Positions 1-10,278 of a DNA stretch of 64,000 nt are shown here, one piece after another (position 1 is the first letter of the stretch; each line of letters begins with the position of its first letter). The stretch lies in contig CM034311.1 in assembly GCA_019925795.1 (NCBI GenBank), positions 10,030,126-10,094,125 of the forward strand. Reading direction: 5' to 3'. This DNA is from Dendrobium chrysotoxum. Taxonomy: Eukaryota; Streptophyta; Magnoliopsida; Asparagales; Orchidaceae. The notes beneath the pieces are model-generated. The model was not told the origin of the DNA, did not search any database, and was given only the letters and a program-made list of their open reading frames with translations. Both the position numbers and the translations under genes were made by a program.

Positions 1-1025
1 TTTTTTTTTTGCCTGGATGATCTGGTTTCTCTGGAAGATTAGAATATAAAGTTGTTCAAATCGTCCCGTATGATTCTGTGATCATCCGAGATGATTAGTG
101 TAAATCAAGAATTTCATCCATAGAATAGTTTTATTCGTCCAGGGCAACTTATGCTAGATGATCTCACAATGACTTGATCATCCAGGATGATATTTTTATT
201 ATCTTGTACGATTAGTTCAAAATAGCCAAAATCGTCCTGAGCATAGTTCTGATCGGCCTACACAAAATGTGTTGTACGATTAAAAATGACTTGATCGTCC
301 AGGATGATATCTCTATCATCCCGTATAATTAGTTCAAAATCGGGCATATCGTCCAGAGGATAGTTTGGTTCGGCCAGCAGAAATGCTCTGGACGGTCAGG
401 ATTTTGCATGTATCATCACGTATGATATTGCGATCATCGGGGATGATATGATTGTATCAATCAAGTATTAATTACTTTTCTTAATTACCAGACTAATTTA
501 GGCATGATTGTAAAGGATTGTCCATGACGATACATATATCGTCCAGGACGATCAGACCAAATCTCTAAAAATAAAACTTGCCTAGCTTAATCTGGCGATT
601 GAGAATTTCTGATTTGAGCCTATCATCCTACACGATCTGATGATTGTCCAGGATGATCTGCTTAATTAGACTGACTTAACTTGGTCGCCCTAATTAGGAT
701 TTTTATTTTTATTGGATCATCTAGGACGATGTGAATATCGTCCAGGATAATCTGAATAAAAAATGAATAAAAACTCTAATTCACTTAAAACTCTCCCCAT
801 GAATGTGTGTGTGCAAGGTTACTTAGCTAGGGGATCCTTTACATTACATTTGACTCAATAAAGATGAAAATAGTACATTTGACCTAAATTACAAAACATA
901 CTGACTCGATCTTGGTTGGCTTGAACTTATAATTGATCCTACGGACCTGAAAGATTAAACAGGCAACCAGAAACAGAAATGTTTGCTATCATCAAAATTA
1001 TAGTCCTTAAAACCAGATTCATAAT
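1..1025 (-). repeat. Partial LTR (3' LTR of a decayed copia element), cut by window edge
   Basis: Reads as the U3 side of a minus-strand LTR. It has many degraded copies of the ATCGTCC-N-GGACGAT palindrome from about position 60 to 755, then the family's conserved 'GTGTGTGTGCAAGGTTACTTAG' stretch near 808-830 and a 'CATCATCAAAACCAGATT'-like terminus near 990-1025. The usual TGTTGCAAATCTGG start (seen as its reverse complement at the right edge) is mutated to a form ending CATAATA. The left end lies outside the window. No polypurine tract follows on the right, so the end is a rearranged junction. Confidence 0.7.
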
Positions 1026-2532
1026 AGTCATGCCACTGTGCCAAAGTAGGTGATGCTCTACTACTTTGAAGTGCATTTACTTTTGCTTGTAGGAATTCAT
1101 TTGCACTTTTAAGATGTGTTATCTCAAATTTTAATGCATGATCACCACTATTCAAATTATTTGTAAGTATTTCGAATTTCTTAAATGCATTTTTTAATTT
1201 GATATGCTTTATTTTCAAGGAATCATATGCATTAAATAAATCACCATGCTTCTTTTTTAATGCATAATATTCATCATGTAAAGATATATGCTCATTATCG
1301 AAAGTAGAATGCTTAATTATCAGACTAGTATGCTCTTTTTACAGATTAGAAAAGTCAATGTTTAAGCTAGCATCTTTTTCAATTTCTTATAAGTGTTATG
1401 AATTTTTTTCTAAAACTTCAAATAACTCATTATATGATAGCTCACATATCTCTTCTTGATCAGAATGATCAAGACTGTTGTCTTCCATAACAAATAGATT
1501 GGTTACCTTCTCTTCTATCTCTATTTTTGATGAATCTAAAGTGGAGTCATCGCAAAATGCCTTGTGAGTCTATTGCTTCCCTCTTTTAAACTTTGTCTTC
1601 TCTTCACCCTTTGAATTGATTGGGTGAGCTTTTAGGCTGGGGAAGTCTATCCTCAAGTGTCCCGGCATCCTGCATTCAAAATAGATAGTATCAAATGACA
1701 CCTTAAAATTTTTATTTGACTTACCTTTGATCCACTTCTAATGACGCTTTTGTTTTCTTATCAGGAAGATTTTAAATTGCCGTGTCATTACTGCTATGTC
1801 ATCCTCTCCTTCATCTTCAGAGCTGTCACTTTTTAACTCATTTGCTTTTTGTGCTACCACCTTATCCTTTTTCTTGTCTCCTACATTTTGCAATCTTTAA
1901 CTCACACCTTGCTCATAGGCAATAAGTGAGCCTAACAAGTTATCAATAAAATAAATGTTAAGATCCTTTGATTCATAGATGATAGTAACTTTAGCATCAT
2001 AATTACTCAATAAACACAAAAGGATTTTATTTACTTTTTTAGAGTGGAAAAGCTCTCTTCCTAAAGAATGCATGGATGTTATGATTTGTGTAAACCTAGT
2101 GTACATGTCTGAAATGATTTTGTTAGGTTCTATATGGAAGAGTTCATAATCATGCAATAGAATGTTCAACCTAGATTAGTTTACCTCACTGGTTCCCTCA
2201 TATATAATAGACAATTTATCCCAAATTTTTTTGCTAGTGGTACAGGTAGAGACTCTTATGTAATCCTCAACTAAAGAGCATAGAAAAAATAATTTAAGCA
2301 CATTGCTTTCAATTGAGCTAAGTCCCTATCCTCATTGCTCTATTTATTAAACGGTAATTTAGTTTTAATGCCATTAATGAAATGGGATGATGTAGTGTAA
2401 CCCTCCTTTACTAAGAACGACATGTTGAAGTCAATAGATTATAAGAAAGTTGACATGCAATATTTTCAAAAATTAAATGTATATTACCAAATAAAGGTGG
2501 ACGAGTAATAAAGAAACCTTATAGAGTGCCAT
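1026..2532 (-). pseudogene. Decayed gag remnant; pol deleted
   Basis: A copia Gag read on the minus strand from an ATG at 2532. A UBN2-type gag domain is visible around 1897-2400 (MYTRFTQI, LLGSLIAYEQGV), then a damaged zinc knuckle near 1640-1690 (FECRMPGH), an acidic stretch, and a coiled-coil part ending near 1030 (HALKFEITHLKSANEF). Several frameshifts and stops break it. Protease, integrase, RT and RNase H are all absent: the coiled coil runs straight into an LTR end at about 1025. The donor-like site that is GAG/GTATGT in the other copies is GAG/ATATGT here. It is a dead copy; only its relation to elements A to D identifies it. Confidence 0.75.
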
Positions 2533-2577
2533 GGATTATTTTCCTTTAGGTTTTCTAAAACAATATTTTTGAGTACC

Positions 2578-2589
2578 TCTCTGATACCA
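2578..2589 (-). other. Primer-binding site (tRNA-iMet type)
   Basis: On the minus strand this reads TGGTATCAGAGA, one base off TGGTATCAGAGC, the site complementary to the 3' end of plant initiator tRNA-Met. It sits two bases inside the LTR edge at 2592, as in the other copies. Confidence 0.85.
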
Positions 2590-2591
2590 AT

Positions 2592-3281
2592 TGAAAATTT
2601 GATAAGGATGTTAAGCTTAAGTGAACTTTTCCCTAGACACACTAAGAGGGGGTGAATTGGTGTTAAAAAAATTGCTTACTCAAAAAAAAAATAATAATGT
2701 TGATATTTTTAGTGTTTTAAGTTATTAAAAATAACAACTTTTAATTAACATGAAAGAGAATAATTTTATCAAATATTAAACCAACGATGATGATATTTTA
2801 ATCAATTGAATGAAACATTAATCATTGATTTCTCCAAGTAGTTATCACAGAAATAAAGTGCAGAAGAAAAATAAAAAAGTAGAAAATCAGAATAAACAAA
2901 CTAGAGATTTATAGTGGTTTGATCAGAAAATGACCAACATCCACTCCCCAGAGTCCTCCACTCTAAGTATTGCACTATCACCACAGTATCTCTCCTTTAG
3001 CCATCATAGTAAAGCAGAGAGGCCCTTACATAACTCACTTCCACCAACCCGGTGCGATGGAGACCTGAAAGCTTTGCCACCCTTCTGGTGATAGCAGCGG
3101 ACCTTCAACCTTTTTTTTCTTTATGGTGAAGGCAGAAAACTTCAAACTTTTTTCTTACCCTTCTGGTGATGGTAGAGAACCACGAACTCCTTTCTCACCC
3201 TCTGTATGATGCCAGAGAACAATGAACTCCTTTCTCACCATACTGGTAATTGCAGAGTACCACATCCTTGAGCTGATGAAC
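2592..3281 (-). repeat. 5' LTR of the old left element, segment 1 of 3
   Basis: Starts TGAAAATTTGATAAGG, equivalent to the TGAAAGTTCGATAGGG edge of the other LTRs, next to the primer site. It holds the leader region with 'gcagagaac' repeats (about 3060-3260). It is interrupted at 3281 by element A and resumes at 13099: the sequence across the gap (CTGATGAAC then TTCTTCCCAGAGCCAC) matches the uninterrupted LTR at 43565-43590. Confidence 0.8.
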
Positions 3282-4986
3282 TGAAAGTTCGATAGGGATG
3301 TTAAGCCCTAGTGAACTAGTCCGAAGGCTAACCAAGAGGGGGGGTGAATTGGTTATTTAAAAATTTCACGATAACTATGAAAATCTTTTTATAACGTGCA
3401 GCGGAAATGAATTAAAACAACGATAAAAAGATCAACCACAGATATTCACCCAAGCAGTTAATATCAGAAAAAATTAAAGTGCAGAACTGAATCAGAAAAG
3501 TAAACCAGATTTTATAGTGGTTCGGTCAACTTGACCTACGTCCACTCCCTGGAGCCTCCCCTCCGGGTATTGCACTAAACAAAAAGTGTCTCTCCTTTTG
3601 CTCCCACAGCAAGGCAGAGAAGCCTGTACAAACACCTCCTTTTCACCACACGGTGAGGCAGAGAACCCGACATCCTTTTGCTTCCTCCTGAAGTAGGCAG
3701 AGAACCTTCAAACTCATTTTGCTTCCTCCTGAACCAGTCAGAGAACCTTCGAACTCCTTTTGCTTCCACTTGAAGCGGGCAGAGAACCCCGGATCTTCTT
3801 GCGAACGATCCTCCCACGACGAACACCGACTAGACGAAAGACGACGAGCGGAGAACACGACTCTGATCCGTGCTCGGAGCAACCTTAGTGAATCCCTCAC
3901 TAACTCCCCCTCACAAGATCTTCTCTCTCTCTCCCAACTCTCTCTCTCACTAGGGTTTCTCAGGGAAGGAAGGCAGCAAAAAATTTTTCCAAAAATTGGA
4001 AAAAGTTCTTTTAAAGGAGGGCTTAAAATTTGCCCTAAATCTCAACTGGTCGGCCAAGATCGTCCAGGACGATCGGTAGATCGTCCTGTACGATCAGTTC
4101 AAATTCAGCTGTTTTTGCCTGGACGATCTGGCTCTTCTGGACGATTAGTAGAAAAAAATTGTTCATATGATCCCGTACGATCCTGCGATCGTCCGGGACG
4201 ATTAGTGCAAATTGAGGGAAATCGTCCAGAAGACAGTTCGGGTCGTCCAGAGAAATCTGTGCTGGATGACCAAAAAATGACTTGATCGTCCCGGACGATA
4301 GGGTCATCGTCCGGTACGATTAGTTCAAAAAGGCCCCAAATCATCCTGAACACAGTTCGGGTCGTACAACTGAAATGCACTAAACGATCATGATCGTCCG
4401 GGACGATCCTGCGATCGTCCAGGACGATCCTGCGATCGTCCAGGATGATATGATCGTATCAACCAAAAATAAATTGCTTTCCTTAATTACCAGATTAAAT
4501 TAGGAATGATTATACTGGATCGTCCGGGATGATACACGTATCGTATGGGACGATCAGACCAAGTATCTAAAAATAAGAACTTGCCTAACTTGATCTGGCG
4601 GCTGAGAATTTCTGATTTAGGCATATCGTCCCGTACGATCTGCTCAATCAGACCCTCTTAACTTAGTCGCCCTAATTAGGGTTTCTGTTTTAACTGGATC
4701 GTCCAGGACGATGTGGAGATCGTCCGGGATGATCTGAACAAAATTTTTTAACAGAAACTCTAATTCACTCAATCTCTCTCCCTGAGTGTGTGTGTGCAAG
4801 GTTACTTAGCTAGGGAATTAGTTACATTACAATTGACTCAATAAAAAGAAAAATCATACATTTGACACACTTGGACCCGATCTTGAGTTGGCTTGAGTGG
4901 CTCGCGGTCTTTTGTGCCTGAAACAGATTAGCCAAGCAAAACACACTGGAAACATGGTTGTCATCATCAAAACCAGATTTGTAACA
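3282..4986 (-). repeat. Element A 3' LTR
   Basis: 1705 bp. The outer edge is TGAAAGTTCGATAGGG and the inner edge is the reverse complement of TGTTACAAATCTGG. In element order (right to left) it has the start, a short conserved segment with GCAAGGTTACTTAG, the palindrome array of U3 (4733 down to 4058), a TTTAAAAG TATA-like box near 4010, a leader with three 41-bp repeats (3660-3790), and the terminal segment. Confidence 0.93.
4058..4733 (-). promoter_or_regulatory. U3 array of phased 15-bp palindromes
   Basis: At least 14 copies of a near-perfect palindrome, ATCGTCC-N-GGACGAT and variants such as ATCGTCC-T-GTACGAT. Many come in pairs separated by 6 bp, so centres are 21 bp apart: 4066/4087, 4174/4195, 4292/4313, 4526/4547, 4705/4726, and a triple at about 4395-4455. 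The array lies just upstream of the TATA-like box, the position of a retrotransposon promoter/enhancer. A role as tandem binding sites for a dimeric protein is inference. Confidence 0.75.
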
Positions 4987-5000
4987 ATCTCCCCCTTTTT
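4987..5000 (-). other. Polypurine tract of element A
   Basis: In element sense AAAAAGGGGGAGAT directly abuts the LTR start TGTTAC. This is the expected plus-strand primer site. Confidence 0.9.
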
Positions 5001-5146
5001 GATGATGGCAAACATTTGTAAAGTAGTCTGAAAATAAAAGTAAACTAGGAGATCAAACAAACAAACATTTTTTAAATTTTCATTTAACAGCTAAAACAAT
5101 ACAGGAAACATGACTCAGAAAACAGAAACAGACACGACTACAACTG

Positions 5147-5160
5147 ACTCCCCCTTTTGA
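5147..5160 (-). other. Second polypurine tract of element A
   Basis: TCAAAAGGGGGAGT in element sense, about 150 bp upstream of the LTR-adjacent tract and similar to it. The same duplicate occurs in elements B and C at the matching place, which suggests it is kept for a reason. Confidence 0.6.
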
Positions 5161-6503
5161 CATCGCAAAAAGGAGGAGGAAAAATAGAACACAAAAATAA
5201 AACATAAATAGAACAACTACAAAATAGGAAAATCAGAATTTTTTCTTGATTTTAGATTCAAAAACCAATGACAGAACGATTGACAGCGCTGAAATCCAGA
5301 AAAGGTTGGAAATAATCAACTTTCGTAACTCCGACCCCGGGCACCTTATCGATGCAAACCTCTTTCAACACAAAAATCTGATTCAAAAGAAAAGACATTA
5401 GATTTGAAAAGAGATCCTTTCAAGCCTCGTTCCAGAAATATATCTGATATAATAGTGTTACAAAGTAAAAAATCAGAAATCGGGATTTTCAAAACTCAAG
5501 CTTTTGAAAATATTAAGTGGCGCACAGATTTCTCTAAGACATTTAACAATCTGAAAGGGAAGAAAGCTTGTTTTGGGCTCATTTTGTGCCTCTTTTTCAA
5601 ATTGGTTGGCGCTTTGCGCATCTTTTGATTTTTGATACACTTTGTGTATCCAATTTGGCAATTTCACATCCTTTCAGTTTTGGGCTCATTTTATCCCTCT
5701 TTTTCAAATTATCTGGCGCACTGCGCATCTTTTATAAGCTTTCTCTTTTTCATAATCATTAAAGAGTCTCAGCTGTGAGATTATCTTCCAGACATAGGAG
5801 ATGACTCTCCGCAGTAAGGAAGAACGATTCACAAAATAAAAGCCATACAATATATGATAAATGCAATCACTTGGTTTAGAAAATCAAACTAATGACTCAA
5901 GACTTTGAAAAATACTATTGATATAAGGCAGATTACTGTAGGAAGATAAAATAATCTCTATTTCAAAAACTAACATTTTAATTTTGAAGAGGATTTTTAT
6001 TCAAAAGAAACTACACACCAGTAAAGGAGTTAGAGGAAGAGAAACAATTATCAATGTTTCTTTCCTTTAACAGATTCAGCGAAGTCAATCACTGCTTACC
6101 AGCTTCCAAACTAAAACAAGGCAAAAACTCCCAGTCAAAAATTTAGATCATCAGAAGTAGTGAGCGGTGATAAGATCTTGAAAAGTATAAAATAGTAAGT
6201 GCAAGATATGAACAAGTAAATAAATAAAAATAGGTAGAAAATCACAGCAAAGTAAATACTCAAATCAAACTAATAGTAAGGCTAACACCGAAATCAGCAG
6301 AAGAAATAAAATCAACTGAAAGCAAATAATCCAACTAAAACTAACTAACAGAAATCAGAAATCAGAATACCAAAACTAACTAACAGAAATCAGAAATCAG
6401 AATACCAAAACTAACTAACAGAAATCAGAAATCAGAATACCAAAACTAACTAACAGAAATCAGAATACCAATCAGAACAATCATAAATCAGCAGTCATCA
6501 GAA
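5161..6503 (-). other. Long noncoding 3' region of element A
   Basis: 1.3 kb between the pol stop and the polypurine tracts. No convincing ORF; element C has an extra ORF here. It contains two copies of a module with GGGCTCATTTTGTGCCTC and TGCGCATCTTTT (about 5573-5730), also found in B and C, and a 35-bp tandem repeat near the pol end. The rest is A-rich and featureless. Confidence 0.65.
6335..6470 (-). repeat. 35-bp tandem repeat, about 3.5 copies
   Basis: Nearly identical units containing AACTAACTAACAGAAATCAG and AATACC follow each other just downstream of the pol stop (element sense). B has only a single diverged unit here, so the expansion is recent and private to A. Confidence 0.85.
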
Positions 6504-9500
6504 TCAAGCATTTATATCAATCACTCCTAATCTAGTTCTCAAAATGCTGAATGAGTCAAAGGCCAGTGGTTTAGTGAATATATCAGCCAGCTGATTTTCA
6601 GTTGCTACGTGATGTAGCTCAATGTCCCCTTTTGTAACATGGTCCCTAATGAAGTGATGCCTAATATCAATGTGTTTAGTCCTAGAATGTTGGATTGGAT
6701 TCTTAGAGATACAGATGGCACTAGTATTATCACACAGAATAGAAATTGTGCCAACAGGTACTCCTAAATCAAAGACTTGTTGCTTCAACCAAAGAACTTG
6801 GGCCACACAACTTCCTAAGGCAATGTACTCAGCTTCAGCAGTGAAAAGTGCAACTGAGTTCTGTTTTCTACTGGACCAGGAGACTAATGACTGTCCTATG
6901 AATTGAAAAGTCCCAGAAGTACTCTTCCTATCCACCCTACACCCTGCCAAAATCAGAATCAGAATATCCAATGATCTCAAAAGAGGTGCTGTGCCTAGGG
7001 TACCAAATTCCTAGGTTTAGGGTTCCTAAAAAATATCTAAGAATTCTCTTAACAGCAGTCAGGTGGGACTCTTTAGGATCAGCCTGAAACCTAGCACAAA
7101 GACAAACACTAAACATGATATCAGGTCGGCTAGCAGTCAGGTAAAGCAGTGAACCTATTATCCCTCTATACTTCTTCTGATCAACAGATTTTCCATTTGA
7201 ATCCTTATCTAACTGAACTGAGGAGGGCATGGGAGTATTGATTGGCTTGGCTTTGTCCATTTCATACTTCTTCAAAATATCCTTAGTGTATTTTGATTGA
7301 TTGAGAAAGGTTCCATCATCCGTTTGCCTTATGCTATACCCCAAAAAATAGGACAATTCTCCCATCATACTCATCTCAAACTCCTTACTCATCATTTTAT
7401 AAAACTCTTCACATAAATATTTATCAGAAGATCCAAAAATTATATCATCAACATAGATCTGGACAATGAGTAAGTCATCCCCGAATCTTCTCAGAAAAAG
7501 GGTGGTGTCTATGCTCCCCTTAACAAACTCTCTTTCTAACAGGAATGTGCTAAGCCTCTCATACCAAGCTCTGGGTGCCTGTTTCAATCCATATAAGGCC
7601 TTTTTTTAATTTATAGACATGACTTGGATATTGGGAACTCTCAAAACCTGGGGGTTGTTCTACAAAGACATCCTCCTTAATTACCCCATTTAAAAAGGCA
7701 CTCTTGACATCCATTTGAAACAGCTTAAATCCCTTATAACAGACAAAGGCTAGTAGCACTCTAATGGCTTCCAATCTAGCTACAGGGGCAAAAGTCTCCT
7801 CAAAATCAATCCCTTCTACCTGATTATACCCCTTAGCCACCAATCTTGCCTTATTTCTCACCACCACACCAGAATCATTCATCTTATTCTTAAAGACCCA
7901 CTTGGTTCCCACAATACTTTAATTTTTAGGTCTTTCTACTAACTCCCAAACATCATTCCTTACAAATTGATTCAATTCTTCCTGCATAGCTAAAATCCAA
8001 AATTCATCCGACAAGGCTTGATTGATGTTGGTGGGTTCAATCATTGAGATAAAGGCAGAATGGTTTACTTCCTTCCTAAGTCCATGCCTAGTCCTAACAC
8101 CTTCAGAAGGGTCTCTTAAGATCAGTTCTTTAGGATGACTCGAAGAATATCTCCAAACTCTAGGCAACTCGGTTTGAGGTTCTACCCTTTCCTCCAAATT
8201 TGTATTTCCAACTCCTTGGGTAACCTCAATAATCTCTTCATCTTCTACTTCAGATCTAGACTCCTTAGGATCTGATTCATCAAACACTACATGGGTTGTT
8301 TCTTCCACCACCAAAGTCCTCCTATTGAACACCCTAAAGGATTTCCCCACACTTGAATATCCTAAGAACACTCCTTCATTAGATTTGGGGTCAAATTTTC
8401 CTAAGGGTGACTTCCCGTTGTTCAGAATGAAAACCTTATAGCCAAAGACATGGAGGTGGGACTGATTTGGAGTTCTACCCTTAATGATCTCATAAGGTGT
8501 CTTGTTCAGTTTGACTCTCACATTCACCCTATTCAGTACATAACAGGCAGTGTTCACCGCTTCAGCCCAAAAGTATTTTAGAAGTGAATACTCGGCAAGT
8601 ATGGCTCTAGCGGCTTCCACTAAGCTCCTGTTCTTCCTTTCAGCTACCCCGTTCTGCTGAGGGGTCCTAGGAGCTGAAAAATTGTGACTAATCCCATGAT
8701 CCTCACAAAAACTTCCAAATCTTTTATTTTTAAACTCCTCTCCGTGATCACTATGGATGGTAATAATCTCACATCCTAACTTCTTCTGAATCCAAGTAGA
8801 GAAGGATCTAAACTCATCAAATGACTCAGATTTATGTGACAAAAACTTAACCCAAGTGAACCTCGAATAATCATCTACAATCACAAAACCATAGACTCTC
8901 CCCCCTAAGCTGGCCGTGCTAATGGGTCCAAAGAGGTCCATGTGAAGAACTTCTAAAGGTCTAGATGTGCTAATGTCCTTAACAGAGTGAAAAGAGGACT
9001 GGACTTGCTTCTCCAACTGACAGGCATCAGACAGGTGATCCTTAGTGAACTTAAGCTTGGGCACACCTCTAACTAAGTCCTTTTGGGTGACTCTCCTAAG
9101 GGTTTTCATACTGGCATGACACAATCTCCTATGCCATAACCAAGACTCATCAGCAGCAGTTTTTAAGCAAATTGAATTATCAGATTTAATGCTACTTACA
9201 TCCAGCTTGTAGACATTGTTGATCCTTTGCCCCTGCAAAATAACTTCATCATTTAAGCTTAAAATGCAGCCAGTGGGAAGGAATTTGATGCTATATCCCT
9301 TGTCACAGAGTTAACTGATGCTCAGCAGGTTGTGTTTCAGTCCATCTACAAGCAAAATATTATCAATCATAAAATTCTTTGAATCACCAATTATACCTGT
9401 GCCTACCACCTTCCTGGTGGTGTTATCTCCAAGTGCAACCTTGCCTCCAGCTCTGGCCTCCAGCAAAATGAACTGATTTGCATCTCCAGTCATATGTCTA

Positions 9501-9556
9501 GAACATCCGCTGTCCAGGTACCACATGCTCTCACGAGGACTTGTGTGACAGCACAC
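6504..9556 (-). pseudogene. pol: Element A pol: protease, integrase, RT, RNase H
   Basis: Reads from 9556 down to the stop at 6504-6506; about 1016 codons once two one-base insertions are discounted. Order is protease-integrase-RT-RNase H, which is diagnostic of Ty1/copia. The protease has WYLDSGCSRHMTGD near 9490-9530. The integrase has the zinc-binding HHCC region (H-x4-H present, but the first Cys reads Ser: HLSDAC) and core D, D, E residues (HMDLFGP, IHSDHGEEF, NGVAERKNR). RT has FQMDVKSAFLNG and YVDD (7444-7455). RNase H has CRVDRKSTSG and TAEAEYIAL. Breaks: TAA at 9311 and 7919 (both look like CAA to TAA), an extra T in a 7-T run at 7601-7607, and an extra base near 6947. The frame opens exactly at 9556, immediately after TTTTGTAG, and differs from the gag frame. 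Confidence 0.95.
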
Positions 9557-10278
9557 CTACAAAAGTATCAAACATCAGTCTTAGGAACCCAAATAGGTTT
9601 GGGTTCCTTCTTATGAAAAGAAGAATGCAATGCATGCGTGCTGTGCTGTGAAACAGGCAATTTGGGTTTCCACACCCAATGTGTACTACGGTGAACAGTG
9701 CAGGTGTGAGAAATATGTCCTAACATGCCACATGAAAAACATCTAACACCAGGAAAAGGGTTAACTAATCTACGTGGATGTTAATGCCTCTTCCTAGATG
9801 TATATGAAACATGCTTTGAAGAACTTGCAACAGATTTTTCAAAAGGTGGCGGTGCATAAAACTGTTCAAAAGTAGGCGGTGTTTTGTTATTTTCAAAAGC
9901 ACTGATCTTTACTTTCAAAAACTCATTTTCTTTCTTTAAACTTGCAATTTCAAATTTCATGGTTCCCTTGCTACTTTCTACTTCACATACCATTGTATCT
10001 AATTCTTTAAAAGCTCTTTCTAAGTCCACATGCATAGTTTTCAATGAATCATGCTCAGAAACTAAATCAGAATATTTTTTATTCAACTCATCGAATTCAT
10101 CAAGCAAAGACATGTGATTTGAATCAAGTGTGGAATGATCTTTAACTACAGAATCATGCTCTTTTTGCAAAGTTAAGTAATCTAATTTCAAACTAGCATG
10201 AGTTTTCTTAAGCTTCCTATACGATGTATGAATTCTTTTAGAAACTTCAAATAGTTGATCGTAGGTAAGCTCACATAC
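9557..10278 (-). other. Candidate retained intron between gag and pol (element A)
   Basis: Minus-strand GAG/GTATGTGAG at 10278 fits the plant donor consensus. TTTTGTAG/GTG ends at 9557, with a branch-like CTGAT about 20 nt upstream. Length is 722 nt, not a multiple of three. The upstream exon ends on a complete codon (367 codons from the gag ATG), and the downstream exon starts on a complete codon of the protease frame. Splicing would thus give a Gag-Pol fusion without the coiled coil, while unspliced RNA gives the longer Gag. B has the same 722-nt interval, D 719 and C 700. Donor and acceptor quality are seen; splicing itself is inferred. Confidence 0.6.

Noticed and set aside
3719..4285. 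188-codon plus-strand ORF over the element A LTR
   Set aside because: Antisense to the LTR leader and palindrome array; the protein is a readout of the repeats.
4058..4733. Regular repeats resembling a CRISPR array
   Set aside because: The spacers are only about 6 bp, the repeats are diverged palindromes inside an LTR, and the genome is plant-like.
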